Shown piece after piece: positions 1-10,413 of a stretch of 64,000 bases of DNA (position 1 is the first letter of the stretch; every line of letters starts with the position of its first letter). The position numbers and the translations under genes were made by a program. This DNA is from Pseudooceanicola spongiae. GTDB taxonomy: Bacteria; Pseudomonadota; Alphaproteobacteria; Rhodobacterales; Rhodobacteraceae. The notes under the pieces were generated by a model. The model was not told the origin of the DNA and searched no databases. It worked only from the letters and a program-made list of their open reading frames with translations. Location of the stretch: NCBI RefSeq assembly GCF_014899185.1, contig NZ_CP045201.1, positions 1,596,501 to 1,660,500 on the forward strand. The letters are read 5' to 3'.

Positions 1-375
1 CTTGAGCGCCGGCAAATCCAGATCAAAGGAGGAGCGCGGCAAATTCAGCTGGGCGGTCTCGCGGATTTTCTGCGCCGTTTCAGGCGAGACATCCGAAATC
101 TCCATGGCGTTCACCATGAACTGAGGGCGGTTCTGGAAGTCGTGTTTCCAGCCCTCGACCTTGGCGACGACCATCTCGCGCCGCTCGGTATTGCCGACGT
201 AGAGCGCTGCCGCCCCGGCGCAGAGCGCCAGTGGCAGGATCACCCGGATCGTCACGCGGAAAGTCGGCGTCAGCATCAGCCGCTGCATCCGCCAGGACCA
301 GCGCGAGGGGGCCGGATCGTGACGCGGCTCGCCCCGGCGCTTGGCCGGGCGACGGGTGGATTTCACCGCTCGCAT
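1..375 (-). CDS. ftsQ: Cell division protein FtsQ, N-terminal part (cut by window edge)
   Basis: FtsQ is a bitopic inner-membrane divisome protein that links FtsL/FtsB to the septal synthase. The visible 125 codons start at an ATG at 375 (MRAVKSTRRPAK). They show a basic Arg/Pro-rich cytoplasmic tail, one membrane segment (VTIRVILPLALCAGAAALYV) and the start of the periplasmic POTRA region (VEGWKHDF... VSPETAQKIRE). The gene overlaps the end of ddl by 13 bases, as expected for a translationally coupled dcw gene. The C-terminal half lies outside the window. Identification rests on topology and position after ddl. Confidence 0.85.
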   Translation of the reverse strand, partial: MRAVKSTRRPAKRRGEPRHDPAPSRWSWRMQRLMLTPTFRVTIRVILPLALCAGAAALYVGNTERREMVVAKVEGWKHDFQNRPQFMVNAMEISDVSPETAQKIRETAQLNLPRSSFDLDLPALK

Positions 376-1283
376 GAGGCGTCCTCCACCAGCCAACGGC
401 AAAAGGCGCCGAAGGAATAGCCGCAGGCCTGCGCATGTTCGGGCGACAGCGAGGTCGGCGTCATGCCCGGTTGTGTGTTGGTTTCCAGCAGGATCAGACC
501 CGCGAGGCCCTTGTCGGCGTCCCAGCGGAAGTCGGTGCGCGACAGGCCACGGCAGCCAAGCGCGGCATGGGCGCGCAGCGCGAAATCGAGGCAGGCCGCC
601 TCTATCTCGGACGGGATCTCGGCCGGGCAGACGTGGGTTGAGCCGCCGGGGTTATATTTCGCGGCATAGTCGTACCAGCCAGAGGTCATGATCTCGGTCA
701 CGGCCAGCGCACGATCGCCGAGCACCGAGACGGTCAACTCCCGACCGGGAATGAACTGCTCGACCATCAGCGTCTCGGGCATGTTGTCGGCAATCTGCGG
801 CGGGCTGTTGGCCCCCTCAGGCACGATATAGACACCGACCGAGGAGCCCTCGTTATAGGGCTTCACGACATAGGGCGGGGCCATCGGGTGCGCGGCGCGG
901 ATGTCGGACTTGTGGGCCAGCAGGCTGAGGGCGACCGGCAGACCTGCCGCGACGTAGGCGGCCTTGGTCTTTTCCTTGTCCATCGCCAGAGCCGAGGCCA
1001 GAACGCCGGAGTGTGTGTAGGGAATCCGCAACCATTCGAGCAGACCCTGAACGCAGCCATCCTCGCCCCAGCGACCATGAAGCGCGTTGAAAACCACATC
1101 CGGAGAGATCTCACCAAGGCGTGCAGCGAGATCCGGACCTGCGTCCAGCTCGACCACTTCAAAGCCCTCTTCCCGTAAAGCGGCGGCGCATTCTCGCCCA
1201 GAAGACAAAGACACCTCGCGCTCAGCCGAGGGTCCGCCCTTCAGTACCACCACTTTCGGGGTTGCCCTGCTCGACAAACCCAC
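363..1283 (-). CDS. ddl: D-alanine--D-alanine ligase
   Basis: Cytoplasmic ATP-grasp enzyme that joins two D-Ala to make the dipeptide added by MurF. The protein is about 306 residues, normal for DdlB. Visible motifs are GGPSAEREVSLSSG near the N-terminus (the Glu binds the first D-Ala), HGRWGEDG, the ATP-grasp loop EGSSVGV, and the metal-binding LLETNTQPGMT near the end. The frame is open to 1340, but that adds about 19 unlikely residues. A GTG at 1283 preceded by GAGG at good spacing fits the family start (GLSSRATPKVVVL); a TTG at 1277 is the alternative. It lies between murB and ftsQ and overlaps ftsQ. Confidence 0.93.
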   Translation of the reverse strand: MGLSSRATPKVVVLKGGPSAEREVSLSSGRECAAALREEGFEVVELDAGPDLAARLGEISPDVVFNALHGRWGEDGCVQGLLEWLRIPYTHSGVLASALAMDKEKTKAAYVAAGLPVALSLLAHKSDIRAAHPMAPPYVVKPYNEGSSVGVYIVPEGANSPPQIADNMPETLMVEQFIPGRELTVSVLGDRALAVTEIMTSGWYDYAAKYNPGGSTHVCPAEIPSEIEAACLDFALRAHAALGCRGLSRTDFRWDADKGLAGLILLETNTQPGMTPTSLSPEHAQACGYSFGAFCRWLVEDASCER

Positions 1284-1437
1284 GTTGTGCCTCAATGTCC
1301 CAGGCCTTTGCGGCCCTTGTTCGCCTCCGGATTTATACAATCCGCTTTAAATTGGCGCCTTTGTGGCGCCTTATGACTGCTTTCGGGCCTGTTGCGGCCC
1401 CGTATTTATTGATCGTTTGCGAGGGGTTATCCGGCGC

Positions 1438-2370
1438 CTACCGGGGCGCGGGATCGCCTATTCGCATGATTTCCCACTCTAGCTGTATTCCCTGCGATTT
1501 AAAAACCTTTTTTCGGACTTCCTCGCCCAAGGTTTCCAAATCCGCCGCCGAAGCGCCATCGGCATTGATCAGAAAGTTGGAATGTTTCTCGCTCATCTGC
1601 GCGCCACCGACGCGCGCGCCGCGCATCCCCGCCGCGTCGATGACCGCCCAAGCCTTGAGATCGTGCACATCGTCCGCGCGCCCGGTTGAGGAAAATCCAG
1701 CCGGATTGCGAAAAGTCGAGCCCGCACTGCGCTCTTTCGTAGGCTGGGTTTCATCGCGCCGGGTCAGCTGCTGCTGCATCCGCGCGGAGAGAGCCGCAGG
1801 GTCGCCTGCCGGGCCCTGCAAGACCGCCTCGACCAGCACCCAACCTTCGGGCAGATCGCTCTGGCGGTACTGAAAGTTCAGATCCTCGGCGCTGAGCGTC
1901 ACGATCCGGCCATCACGGCTGACGGCCGTCGCGCTGACAAAGACGTCCGCCGTGTAAGTGCCGTAGCACCCGGCGTTCATCCGCAGAGCGCCGCCGACCG
2001 AGCCGGGAATGGTCCGCAGGAAGGTGAGATCAACACCGCCCTCAGCGGCCTTGCGCGCGACATGGGAATCCAGCGCCGCCGCGCCTGCGGTCACGCGACC
2101 GTCCGCCACCTCTATTGCGTTGAAGCCCCGGCCAAGCCGGATCACGACACCCCGCAGCCCGCCGTCGCGGACAATCAGGTTCGACCCGACCCCCATGGCA
2201 AAGACAGGAATATCATCGTCAAGATTGCTCAGAAAATGGGCGAGGTCAGCGACGTCGGCGGGCTGGAACAGCCAATCCGCAGGGCCTCCGACCCGCAGCC
2301 ATGTCAGATCGGACAGGGCACGTTCGGCGGTCAGGCGACCCTTGATGGCAATTTCGTCGGGGCGTGGCAT
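1438..2370 (-). CDS. murB: UDP-N-acetylenolpyruvoylglucosamine reductase MurB
   Basis: FAD- and NADPH-dependent reductase that makes UDP-MurNAc, the second committed step of peptidoglycan precursor synthesis. The 310-residue protein has the FAD-binding loop [12 protein letters not shown], the catalytic YRQSDLP region, the proton-donor serine in GSTFRNP and a late Glu in QLEWEI. The ATG at 2370 ([11 protein letters not shown]) has an AGGAGAG ribosome site 4-5 bases upstream; the frame continues to 2421 without a better start. It is downstream of the DUF2484 gene and 154 bases before ddl. Confidence 0.95.
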   Translation of the reverse strand: MPRPDEIAIKGRLTAERALSDLTWLRVGGPADWLFQPADVADLAHFLSNLDDDIPVFAMGVGSNLIVRDGGLRGVVIRLGRGFNAIEVADGRVTAGAAALDSHVARKAAEGGVDLTFLRTIPGSVGGALRMNAGCYGTYTADVFVSATAVSRDGRIVTLSAEDLNFQYRQSDLPEGWVLVEAVLQGPAGDPAALSARMQQQLTRRDETQPTKERSAGSTFRNPAGFSSTGRADDVHDLKAWAVIDAAGMRGARVGGAQMSEKHSNFLINADGASAADLETLGEEVRKKVFKSQGIQLEWEIMRIGDPAPR

Positions 2371-2436
2371 GGTCTCTCCTGTGCGGTGAGGTTCAGTACC
2401 AATGCCCGAACGGCCCCGCAAGGTGATCGCACCGCC

Positions 2437-2685
2437 TCAGTCGACGCGGCGGCGCAGCCAGCGGCCCAGATCAACGATGGGCCAGCGCAACGCCGCCATC
2501 CCGGCCAGCAGGACGATCAGACCAGCCCAGGGACCGTGCTGCATGGTAACAAAACCAAGGATAGGGATGCCGACAGCGATCAGGATATAGGCGGGCGTCC
2601 AGTCATTGCGCTGGCGTGGCAGCATCGCCGCGATATTCGCCGCAAGACCCCAGATCAGCACGAGAGAGATCGATTCACTGATCAT
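2437..2685 (-). CDS. DUF2484 family small membrane protein
   Basis: An 82-residue protein with about three hydrophobic segments (SISLVLIWGLAANIAAML; AYILIAVGIPILGFV; AGLIVLLAGMAALRW) and a basic C-terminus (RWLRRRVD). It resembles the DUF2484 family, known to me mainly from Rhodobacteraceae and located in their dcw clusters. The ATG at 2685 has GGAGG at good spacing. Function is unknown. Its fixed place between murC and murB suggests a membrane role in envelope growth, but that is inference from position only. Confidence 0.75.
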   Translation of the reverse strand: MISESISLVLIWGLAANIAAMLPRQRNDWTPAYILIAVGIPILGFVTMQHGPWAGLIVLLAGMAALRWPIVDLGRWLRRRVD

Positions 2686-2999
2686 CCCAGCCCCTCCGAC
2701 CGAGAAATCGCGGTACAGAGCTCACGTGGTGCCCAGCACCCCGGAAGTACACAGGCATATATGCGCAAGCGATCTGTCATGTCTGCTCCATGTTTTTTAT
2801 CATCTGTTGCCGTTTTACAAAAGTAGTGCCAACCCCCTACCAGAACAAGGAAGTTTACAGAAGTTTACTCAAAATAATTCCTGTTATCCGTGTGTGGTGA
2901 GGTTGCGCAATCAATCTTTAGTTGCACACCACGAAGCCGGGCGGCAGAACTTGTCTGCCGCCACACGTGCGCTCGTGAAGGTCTTGTTACGGGCCGGTT
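2686..2999. other. Intergenic region between murC and DUF2484, AT-rich
   Basis: About 310 bases with no convincing gene. The part from 2780 to 2930 is clearly more AT-rich than the coding flanks and could hold a minus-strand promoter for DUF2484-murB-ddl. One strong hairpin is listed separately. I see no recognisable regulator site. Confidence 0.5.
2940..2962 (-). repeat. Perfect 9-bp inverted repeat downstream of murC
   Basis: GGCGGCAGA and TCTGCCGCC form a perfect 9-bp stem with a 5-base loop, 38 bases past the murC stop in the direction of transcription. There is no U-run on either strand, so it is not a standard intrinsic terminator. It may stabilise the murC mRNA 3' end or cause partial termination. 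Confidence 0.5.
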
Positions 3000-4403
3000 T
3001 TAGACTGTTTCGGCCAGAAGCTCCGGCAACCGGTTCGCCCAGGCCGAGATGGTCCCCGCCCCGAGGCACACCACCATATCGCCGGGATGCGCCTGTTCGC
3101 GGACCAGCCGGACCAGATCATCCTCGGAGGTGATGGCCCGCGCATGACGATGACCATGGCGGATCAGCCCCGCTACAAGATCATCACGGCTGGCACCGGG
3201 AATAGGGTCCTCGCCCGCCGAATAGACCTCGGCGATGGCGACCACATCGGCCTCGTTGAAGCAGGCGCAGAAGTCATCAAACAGAGAATGCAGGCGCGAA
3301 TAGCGATGCGGTTGGTGAACGGCAATGACCCGGCCCTCGGTCGCCTGACGCGCAGCTTTCAGCACGGCGGCAATCTCGACCGGGTGATGGCCGTAGTCGT
3401 CGATGATCGAGACGCCGTTCACCACGCCAACGCGGGTAAAGCGACGGTTGACGCCTGCAAAGCCCGCCAGAGCGCCGCGGATCTCCTCAGCCTTCATGCC
3501 GAGATGGCGCGCCACGGCAACCGCCGAGAGCGCGTTCGAGACGTTGTGATCGCCGGGCATCGGCAGGGTGCAATTGTCGATCCGCAGCCCCTCGGCCTGC
3601 AGCAGGATGTCGAAATGCGCCACGCCCGCCTTGTAGGTCAGGTTGACCGCACGAATATCGGCCTGCGCATTGAAGCCATATGTGACGACGCGGCGATCAG
3701 TGATCTTGCCGACAAGGCTCTGCACTTCGGGGTGGTCGGTGCAGCAGACCGCGATCCCGTAAAAGGGAATATTCGACACGAAGTCGAGGAAACCTTTGCG
3801 CAGGGCGTCGAAATCGCCCCAGTGGTCCATATGCTCGGGGTCGATATTGGTGACGATGGCGATGGTGGCGGGAAGACGGTTGAAGGTGCCGTCGCTCTCA
3901 TCTGCCTCAACGACCATCCATTCGCCCAAGCCGACGCGCGCGTTCGAGCCATAGGCATGGATGACGCCGCCATTGATGACGGTCGGGTCCAGATTGCCGG
4001 CGTCGAGCAGGGTCGCGACCATCGTTGTGGTCGTGGTCTTGCCATGGGTTCCGGCGACGGCGACGTTGGACTTCAGGCGCATCAGCTCCGCCAGCATCTC
4101 GGCACGGCGCACCACGGGAAGACCGCGCTTGCGGGCCTCGTCCAGCTCGGCGTTGCCGGTCTTGATGGCCGAGGAAATCACGACAACCTGAGCGTTTTCA
4201 AGGTTGTCGGCGCTCTGCCCCTCGAACACCAGCGCGCCGAGGCTTTCCAGCCGTTCGGTGATCTTGGAGCGCTTCAGGTCACTGCCCTGCACGGTGTAGC
4301 CATGGTTCAGCAGTACCTCGGCGATGCCGGACATGCCGATACCGCCGATGCCGACGAAATGAATGGGGCCGACGTCTCCGGGCAGTTTTGTTGCGGCGTT
4401 CAC
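3000..4403 (-). CDS. murC: UDP-N-acetylmuramate--L-alanine ligase MurC
   Basis: Adds the first amino acid (L-Ala) to UDP-MurNAc in the cytoplasm. The 467-residue Mur ligase shows the N-terminal UDP-binding loop GIGGIGMSG, the ATP loop [12 protein letters not shown], the Mur signature [11 protein letters not shown], and the C-terminal domain with DDYGHHPVE and HQPHRYSR. The GTG at 4403 ([12 protein letters not shown]) has AAAGGA upstream and begins one base after the murG stop, which implies coupling. A frame opening at 4442 would overlap murG and is less likely. Confidence 0.95.
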   Translation of the reverse strand: MNAATKLPGDVGPIHFVGIGGIGMSGIAEVLLNHGYTVQGSDLKRSKITERLESLGALVFEGQSADNLENAQVVVISSAIKTGNAELDEARKRGLPVVRRAEMLAELMRLKSNVAVAGTHGKTTTTTMVATLLDAGNLDPTVINGGVIHAYGSNARVGLGEWMVVEADESDGTFNRLPATIAIVTNIDPEHMDHWGDFDALRKGFLDFVSNIPFYGIAVCCTDHPEVQSLVGKITDRRVVTYGFNAQADIRAVNLTYKAGVAHFDILLQAEGLRIDNCTLPMPGDHNVSNALSAVAVARHLGMKAEEIRGALAGFAGVNRRFTRVGVVNGVSIIDDYGHHPVEIAAVLKAARQATEGRVIAVHQPHRYSRLHSLFDDFCACFNEADVVAIAEVYSAGEDPIPGASRDDLVAGLIRHGHRHARAITSEDDLVRLVREQAHPGDMVVCLGAGTISAWANRLPELLAETV

Positions 4404-4404
4404 A

Positions 4405-5529
4405 TCAATGTCCTTTCTGTGCGCGGCCCGAGCGGGCATCACGCGTCAGAGTTTCGACCATGTCGGCAAGGGTCTCGGCCGCTTCGGGCTTGCCCACCGA
4501 CAGGGCGGCGCGGGCCATGGCCTCGGCGCCTTCGGGATTGTCCAGCACCAGCGAAATCTGGGCGGCCAGAGTATCCGGTGTCATCTTGGTTTCGGGGATC
4601 ATGATCGCGGCCCCCACGTCGACCAAACCACGCGCGTTGGCGCTTTGATGGTCAGCTGCCGCAGCGGCGAAGGGCACCAGAATGGCCGGACGCCCGATCA
4701 CCGACAGATCCGCGATCGAGGACGCCCCGGAGCGCGTAATCACCAGCTGCGCTTCCGACATGCGGCGGGGGACATCATGAAAGAAGGGTTCGACATCGGC
4801 ATCGATGCCGTTTTCGGCATAAAAGGTCGCCACGCGGTCGATATCTTCGGGGCGGGCCTGATGGCTGACACGGATGTTGTGCAACCGCTCCAGCGGCAGC
4901 GCGGCCATTGCGGCGGGCACCACATCCGACAGGATACGCGCGCCCTGCGAGCCGCCCATCACCAGAACCGACATCGGGTAATCACCGGGCGAGATATAGG
5001 CCGCCCCGGCGCGTTCGCGCACCGCTGAGCGGACCGGATTGCCGGTGTGAACGCCCTCGACGCCGTTCGGGAGGGTCGTGGGCCAGGTGCCACAGGCGAC
5101 GCGATTGACACGCGTCGCAAAGACCTGATTGACACGCCCCAACACGCCGTTCTGTTCATGGATCATGCGAGGTTTCTTCAGCACATAGGCTGCGGCCATC
5201 GCGGGAATCGCCGGATATCCGCCAAAGCCGACCACCACAGAGGGGCGGTCGCGCATCATTCGGAACACCGCGCCAACCACACCCGCCGCGATGCGCAGCG
5301 GCACCATGGCCTTGGCGACCAGCCCGCCGCGCGCGAAGGTGGCAGAGGAGATCTGCTCGACTTCGACCTCCTTCGGAAAGCCGCCAGCGTAGCGTGCGCC
5401 GCGCGCATCCGTCGACAGTTTCACGCGCCAGCCACGGGCCAGCATCGCCTCGGCCAGGGCCTGAGCGGGGAACATATGCCCGCCGGTCCCCCCGGCTGCG
5501 ATGATCAGGAGAGGTGCATCAAAATTCAT
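4405..5529 (-). CDS. murG: UDP-GlcNAc--lipid I GlcNAc transferase MurG
   Basis: Peripheral inner-membrane GT-B glycosyltransferase that converts lipid I to lipid II. The 374-residue protein has the N-terminal glycine loop [17 protein letters not shown], the GGSQGAR loop of the second domain and the UDP-GlcNAc-binding [12 protein letters not shown] motif. The ATG at 5529 ([14 protein letters not shown]) is chosen because the upstream extension is atypical; its ribosome site is weak. It sits between ftsW and murC in conserved order and almost touches murC. Confidence 0.95.
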   Translation of the reverse strand: MNFDAPLLIIAAGGTGGHMFPAQALAEAMLARGWRVKLSTDARGARYAGGFPKEVEVEQISSATFARGGLVAKAMVPLRIAAGVVGAVFRMMRDRPSVVVGFGGYPAIPAMAAAYVLKKPRMIHEQNGVLGRVNQVFATRVNRVACGTWPTTLPNGVEGVHTGNPVRSAVRERAGAAYISPGDYPMSVLVMGGSQGARILSDVVPAAMAALPLERLHNIRVSHQARPEDIDRVATFYAENGIDADVEPFFHDVPRRMSEAQLVITRSGASSIADLSVIGRPAILVPFAAAAADHQSANARGLVDVGAAIMIPETKMTPDTLAAQISLVLDNPEGAEAMARAALSVGKPEAAETLADMVETLTRDARSGRAQKGH

Positions 5530-5548
5530 TGTCTCTGCCCGCCTGAGG

Positions 5549-6715
5549 TTATCGGCCACGACCGGAGAGCAGGTCTCCGATCTCGCCCTGCGGACGGGTG
5601 CGGGTGAAGGCCAGCAGCATGCCGACGGCAATGCCCCCCGCGATCAGCGACGAGCCGCCATAGGACACGAAGGGCAAGGTCATGCCCTTGGCCGGCAGTA
5701 GGCGCACAGCGACGCCCATGTTGATCATCGCCTGAACGCCAAAGATCGCGGCAAGGCCGGTGCCAGCCAGACGGATGAACGGATCGCGTTCGCGCATCAG
5801 CCGGGTAAAGCTGCGCAGCACCACGGTGGCGTAGAGCGCGATGATGATCAGCACCAGCACCAGCCCGTATTCCTCGGCGGCGACGGCGATGATGAAATCG
5901 GTATGGGCGTCCGGCAGGCTCATCTTGACCTGACCTTCGCCGATGCCGACACCGAAAAAGCCGCCCTCACGAATAGCGTTGGCGGCATAGCCAAGCTGCG
6001 TGGTCGGGTCGACGTCCTGGCTGAGAAAGCCATCGATGCGGCGCGCGAAGTGCTCGGAGTTCTGGTAGGCCACCGTGCCGCCCAGGACCACCAAACCGGC
6101 GATCCCCGACAGCAACACAAGCGGAGCACCGGCCACGAAGTACATCACACCCCAGCCAAACAACACCAGACTGGCCTGACCGAAGTCGGGCTGCAGCACC
6201 AGCATGGTCACGATCGTGCCCATGAGGACAAAGGACAGCATGCGCCCGGGGGGGCCGTTGATCTCCTGCGCGGCGGCCATCATCCAGGCCGCGACGACGA
6301 TGAACACGGGCTTGAGGAATTCCGACGGCTGCACCGAGGCAAAGCCCAGCGAATACCAGCGGATGGCCCCCTTGCCGAAATCGGTGCCCAGCACCGGCAG
6401 CAACGCCAGAGAGATGAAGGTGCCGATAAAGCCGATCACCGCGAGACGACGCACCATATGGGGCGTCATCATCGAACTGGCCATCATGGCCGCCATCGCC
6501 AGAATGCCGAAAAAGGCCTGACGCTGCACGTAGTAGAAGGGGGGAAGGTTGTTCCGCTCGGCCAGAGGCGGAGAGGCAGCAAAGCCCAGCAACAGCCCTA
6601 CCCCGAACAATCCGAGGATACAGCTCAGCGTCAGCTTGTCGATCGTGCGCCACCACTTGGGAATTACCGGCTCGCCATCCCTCACAGGGATGGCGCCATA
6701 CACCATCTCAGTCAT
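5549..6715 (-). CDS. ftsW: SEDS peptidoglycan glycosyltransferase FtsW
   Basis: Septal SEDS-family polymerase that works with FtsI in the divisome. The 388-residue polytopic protein has about ten membrane segments. Typical SEDS stretches are visible: [21 protein letters not shown], the catalytic-loop region and [10 protein letters not shown] near the end. Its ATG is at 6715. It is separated from murD, its usual upstream neighbour, by two inserted genes and a 448-base gap, so it probably has its own promoter. Confidence 0.95.
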   Translation of the reverse strand: MTEMVYGAIPVRDGEPVIPKWWRTIDKLTLSCILGLFGVGLLLGFAASPPLAERNNLPPFYYVQRQAFFGILAMAAMMASSMMTPHMVRRLAVIGFIGTFISLALLPVLGTDFGKGAIRWYSLGFASVQPSEFLKPVFIVVAAWMMAAAQEINGPPGRMLSFVLMGTIVTMLVLQPDFGQASLVLFGWGVMYFVAGAPLVLLSGIAGLVVLGGTVAYQNSEHFARRIDGFLSQDVDPTTQLGYAANAIREGGFFGVGIGEGQVKMSLPDAHTDFIIAVAAEEYGLVLVLIIIALYATVVLRSFTRLMRERDPFIRLAGTGLAAIFGVQAMINMGVAVRLLPAKGMTLPFVSYGGSSLIAGGIAVGMLLAFTRTRPQGEIGDLLSGRGR

Positions 6716-7163
6716 TGTTTTCCGCCTGATGCCTCATTGTACCCCTTTAAGGGGAGCCCCTTTTCGGGGTCTGGCAACTAGTGTAGCCCGTTTTCGGCCT
6801 CAGGGCCAGTCAGAATGCCGTTCTGAGGGCGGATAAGTCAGGAATTCCAGACCTCTGACGCGGATCGGTGGACGGTCCTTGAGGTCCGAATTTCACCGGT
6901 TTTGCGCGGGCGATCTGATATGTATCGAAATATCCTCACGGCAAGCTGCACCCGACACAGCGACACCTGCGGCGGGCATTTTTCCAAAGACCGCCACTGG
7001 GGCGTTGGATTTCGGGAGATTTTGCCAAAGAATCGCACCTCTTTCCAAGGTCCAAAGGCCGGATTTGAGCGACTCTACAACCGAGGGACATTCTGATGCC
7101 GCCCCCCTGCCCCCAGCCAGCGGTGCAGGAGGATCGCTCGGATCGGAAGCTTGCCTTCAGCGA
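6716..7163. other. 448-base gap upstream of ftsW
   Basis: No convincing coding sequence. It contains small G+C stem-loops at about 6742-6771 (CCCCTTTAAGGGG followed by GCCCCTTTTCGGGG) just before ftsW, and an inverted repeat TCAGAA-TGCCG-TTCTGA at 6810-6826. These could be part of the ftsW promoter or leader on the minus strand. A 64-codon plus-strand frame at 6902-7096 has no recognisable features and was not called. Confidence 0.4.
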
Positions 7164-7460
7164 TCAGCGGTTCAGCACATCGCCCCATTCCGCATGGCGG
7201 CGAAACTGCGCGGCGGCGAACGGACAGAGCGGCAGGATCTTGTGGCCGCGTGTGCGGGCGTCAGTCACCGCTCGCGTGACCAGCGCCACACCGACGCCCT
7301 GACCGCGAAAGGCCTCCGGCACGTCGGTGTGGTCGATGATGATCAGATGTTCCCCGGCACGGGAATAGGTCATCTCGGCCACGGCACCCTCGGCACGGTA
7401 GCTGTAGCTGCCCTTGGTTTCGGTGATCTCTTCAGTGATCTGGTCGTTGATATCGGTCAT
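7164..7460 (-). CDS. Small GNAT-type N-acetyltransferase (Acetyltransf_CG-like)
   Basis: A 98-residue single-domain protein of the short GCN5-related class. It has the acetyl-CoA loop VPEAFRGQGVGVALV and the conserved C-terminal LCPFAAAQFRRHAEWGDVL with its cysteine. The substrate is unknown for most of this class. The ATG at 7460 (MTDINDQITEEI) is preferred over a longer open frame that runs into the divergent flavoprotein gene. It is one of two genes that interrupt murD and ftsW. The neighbouring gene is divergent and 102 bases away. Confidence 0.85.
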   Translation of the reverse strand: MTDINDQITEEITETKGSYSYRAEGAVAEMTYSRAGEHLIIIDHTDVPEAFRGQGVGVALVTRAVTDARTRGHKILPLCPFAAAQFRRHAEWGDVLNR

Positions 7461-7562
7461 GGTCGCGGCTCCTGTTGCCCCAAAAGCGTGACGGCGCGTC
7501 GGGGCGCGGTCAAGCGCATTCCCACCCTTGCGCCGCGCGCCGCCTTCGCCCAAAGCAGAGCC

Positions 7563-8744
7563 ATGGACTATGATGTTGTGATCCTTGGAGCCGGGGCTGC
7601 CGGCCTGATGTGCGCCGCCCATTGCGGCGGGCGTACCCTGTTGATCGACCACGCGAAAAAGCCGGGCGAGAAGATCCGCATTTCCGGTGGCGGGCGATGC
7701 AATTTCACCAACACCGACACGAGTGCGGTGAACTACCTCTCCTCCAACCCTCATTTCGCCAAATCAGCGCTGGCGCGCTACACGCCTTGGGATTTCGTCT
7801 CGCTGGTGTCCGAGCATGGCATCGCCTGGCACGAAAAGACGCTGGGGCAGTTGTTTTGCGACGACTCGGCGCAGCAAATCGTCGACATGATGACCGGACT
7901 TGTGGCAGCGGCAGGGGCCGAGCTGCGGCTTCAGACCAGTGCCTCAAGCATCGAGAAGGTTGAGGGCGGCTTTGCCCTGACCCAGTCGCGGGGCGAGCGC
8001 AGCCAGCGGATCACGACCACCGCACTGGTGCTTGCGACGGGCGGCAAATCGATCCCGAAGATGGGCGCCAGCGGCTTTGCCTATGATATCGCCCGACAAT
8101 TCGGCCTGCCCCTGGTCGAGACGCGCCCTGCCCTGGTGCCCCTGACCTTTCCGGCAGAGCGGTTCGCGGGCCTCCCCGGCACTGCCTTGCCGACGCGGGT
8201 GACGGCGGGCGCGACCGGGTTTGACGAGGCGATGCTGTTCACCCACCGCGGGCTGTCGGGCCCGGCGATTCTGCAGGCGTCCTCATACTGGCAGGAGGGC
8301 GAGGAAATTCGCATCAACCTGACGCCGAGGATGGATGCCTTTGCGCGGCTACGTGGCCTGCGCACGGAGGTCGGGCGGCGCAGTCTGCACCGGGCGCTGG
8401 ATGCGCTGATTCCGGCGAAACTGTCGGACCATCTGGCGGCGGACTGGCAGCTGACGGGCAACCTAGGGGATCAGTCGGACAAGGCGCTGGCGGATCTGGC
8501 GGGGCGTCTGAGCGAGTGGGTCCTGACGCCTGCGGGCAGTGAAGGCTATCGTACCGCCGAGGTCACGCTGGGCGGGATTTCCACCGATGCGCTGTCGTCA
8601 AAAGACATGCAGGCCAAGGACTTGCCAGGTCTTTATGCGATTGGCGAATGCGTTGATGTCACCGGATGGCTCGGCGGCTACAACTTTCAGTGGGCCTGGG
8701 CGAGCGGGATGGCAGCGGCCCGGAGCTTGCGCGCGGGCCACTGA
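7563..8744 (+). CDS. HI0933/BaiN-like NAD(P)/FAD-dependent oxidoreductase
   Basis: A 393-residue flavoprotein with an N-terminal dinucleotide fold (VVILGAGAAGLMCA), the family motif ISGGGRCNFTN, a middle ATGGKSIPKMG loop, and the C-terminal FAD contact AIGECVDVTGWLGGYNFQWAW. These match the YhiN/HI0933 family of uncertain physiological role. It is the only plus-strand gene inside the dcw cluster, convergent with murD (10 bases apart) and divergent from the GNAT gene. The ATG at 7563 gives a normal N-terminus. Confidence 0.88.
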   Translation: MDYDVVILGAGAAGLMCAAHCGGRTLLIDHAKKPGEKIRISGGGRCNFTNTDTSAVNYLSSNPHFAKSALARYTPWDFVSLVSEHGIAWHEKTLGQLFCDDSAQQIVDMMTGLVAAAGAELRLQTSASSIEKVEGGFALTQSRGERSQRITTTALVLATGGKSIPKMGASGFAYDIARQFGLPLVETRPALVPLTFPAERFAGLPGTALPTRVTAGATGFDEAMLFTHRGLSGPAILQASSYWQEGEEIRINLTPRMDAFARLRGLRTEVGRRSLHRALDALIPAKLSDHLAADWQLTGNLGDQSDKALADLAGRLSEWVLTPAGSEGYRTAEVTLGGISTDALSSKDMQAKDLPGLYAIGECVDVTGWLGGYNFQWAWASGMAAARSLRAGH

Positions 8745-8753
8745 GAGTGCGTG

Positions 8754-10166
8754 TCAGGCGGGCGCTTCACCCAGCAAGTCTTTGATAATACTCACGAAAT
8801 CATCGCCGCGCTGCTCAAAGCTGTTGTATTGGTCAAAGCTGGCTGCAGCGGGGGCGAGCAGGATGGTGTCGCCGGGTTGCGCTTCTTCCCGGGCGCGGGC
8901 GACGGCGCGGGACATGTCGGTGCAGATCTCGGCCTCTATGCCCTTGAGCTGCATGGCAAAATGCGCGGCCTCGCGGCCGATGACATAGGCTTTGACGACG
9001 TTGCCCGACGCCTCGAGCAGCGGCGCGAGGCCGCCTTCTTTCTCAAGCCCGCCACAAATCCAGCGGATATTCGGGAAAGCGCGCAACGCCTGTTTCGCAC
9101 TATCCACGTTTGTGGCTTTGCTATCGTTGACATAGCGCACGCCGCCGGCCTCGGCGATGGTCTGGCTGCGATGGGGAAGACCCGCAAAGCTTTGAAAAGC
9201 CCCCTCAATCTGGCGCGGAGAGAAGCCGAGCGTGCGCGCCACGGCATAGGCGGCGCAGGCGTTCTGGTGGTTGTGCGCACCGGGCAGACCGGGGACGGCA
9301 CGCAGGTCGATGGTGCCGATCTGGCGGCCCTTGCGATATTCCGAGAGAAACCCCTTGCGGGCGAAGACCGACCAGCCGGGACCTGTCAGCTTGCGACCGG
9401 AAGAGATTGAAATCACACGATCATCCGCCGGGCTCTGGGCCAGCTGGTTCGCCAGCATCTGGCCCTCGACCTCGTCAACGCCGATGATGCAACGGTCGGG
9501 GCCGCCTTCCGCAAACAGCCGCCGCTTGGCCGCGAAATAACCGCCCAAACCGCCGTGGCGATCCAGGTGATCGGGAGAAAGGTTTGTAAAAACAGCAACA
9601 TCCGGGGTGAGGGAGCGGGCCAGCTCGGTCTGGTAGGAGGACAACTCCAGCACCACGATGCCGCCATCTTCGGGGGGCGTGATGTCGAGGACGCCGCGCC
9701 CGATATTGCCCGCCAGCTGCACGTCGCGGCCGAACTCGGTCAGCAGATGCGCGATCAGCGCCGAGGTGGTGGATTTGCCGTTCGATCCGGTGACAGCGAT
9801 GACGCGGGGCAGCTGGTCGAAACGGTCCCAGTCAGGCTCGGCCAGCGAGCGGAAGAACAAGCCGATGTCGTTGTCCACTGGCACCCCGGCGAGCAGTGCG
9901 GCGGCAATCGCCGGGTGCGGCTGGGGGTAGATATGCGGGATGCCGGGAGAGGTGACGAGGCAGGCTATGTCCTCGAAAGCATTGGGTTTTGTCAGATCCC
10001 GCAGGATGATCCCCTCGGCCTCGGCGATGTCGGAGGCATGGGGGCCATCGTCCCAGGCGACGACAGTGGCGCCGCCCGCCAGCAGGGCGCGCACGGTGGC
10101 CAGACCCGAGCGGCCAAGCCCCAGAACCGCGACTGCCTGACCTTCAAAACCCTGTACCGGAATCAT
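8754..10166 (-). CDS. murD: UDP-N-acetylmuramoyl-L-alanine--D-glutamate ligase MurD
   Basis: Adds D-Glu to UDP-MurNAc-L-Ala. The 470-residue protein contains an N-terminal [11 protein letters not shown] loop, the ATP loop [13 protein letters not shown], the Mur signature [11 protein letters not shown] and a C-terminal domain with YVNDSKATN. The ATG at 10166 ([10 protein letters not shown]) has AGGAGAG at suitable distance; longer frames run through the upstream gap. It is 247 bases downstream of mraY, and this gap holds an 11-bp iterated repeat. Confidence 0.95.
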   Translation of the reverse strand: MIPVQGFEGQAVAVLGLGRSGLATVRALLAGGATVVAWDDGPHASDIAEAEGIILRDLTKPNAFEDIACLVTSPGIPHIYPQPHPAIAAALLAGVPVDNDIGLFFRSLAEPDWDRFDQLPRVIAVTGSNGKSTTSALIAHLLTEFGRDVQLAGNIGRGVLDITPPEDGGIVVLELSSYQTELARSLTPDVAVFTNLSPDHLDRHGGLGGYFAAKRRLFAEGGPDRCIIGVDEVEGQMLANQLAQSPADDRVISISSGRKLTGPGWSVFARKGFLSEYRKGRQIGTIDLRAVPGLPGAHNHQNACAAYAVARTLGFSPRQIEGAFQSFAGLPHRSQTIAEAGGVRYVNDSKATNVDSAKQALRAFPNIRWICGGLEKEGGLAPLLEASGNVVKAYVIGREAAHFAMQLKGIEAEICTDMSRAVARAREEAQPGDTILLAPAAASFDQYNSFEQRGDDFVSIIKDLLGEAPA

Positions 10167-10302
10167 GCGCTCTCTCCTGTCATGTTGGGCTGACCTTGCC
10201 CCCCGGGACGGGGAAGTTGCAAGGCGATGGCGGGGTTTGGCAGGGCAAAGCGGCGGAGCAGCGCGGGCCATGGTTAACAAGGCCGGAGGGCAAAATCGCG
10301 AT

Positions 10303-10346
10303 GTCGGTATTTGGTCGGTATCTGAACGGTATCCGAACGGTGCGAC
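10303..10346. repeat. Four tandem 11-bp repeats (GTCGGTATCYG family), copy 1
   Basis: Four consecutive 11-base units: GTCGGTATTTG, GTCGGTATCTG, AACGGTATCCG, AACGGTGCGAC. The array is bounded by an 8-bp inverted repeat, CGATGTCG (10299-10306) and CGACATCG (10343-10350). It lies between mraY and murD and 137 bases upstream of murD. A near-copy with the same unit order is at 53892-53935. The roughly one-helical-turn spacing suggests an iterated protein-binding site, but no binding protein is known to me. Confidence 0.7.
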
Positions 10347-10413
10347 ATCGGGCCAGACCGCAGAGGTTAACGCGCCGGGAGAGGCCAAAAGGCCCCTGCC
10401 CGGCGGCAAGCGG

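Noticed and set aside
6902..7096. 64-codon plus-strand frame in the ftsW upstream gap
   Set aside because: No ribosome site or recognisable similarity; amino-acid composition looks random.
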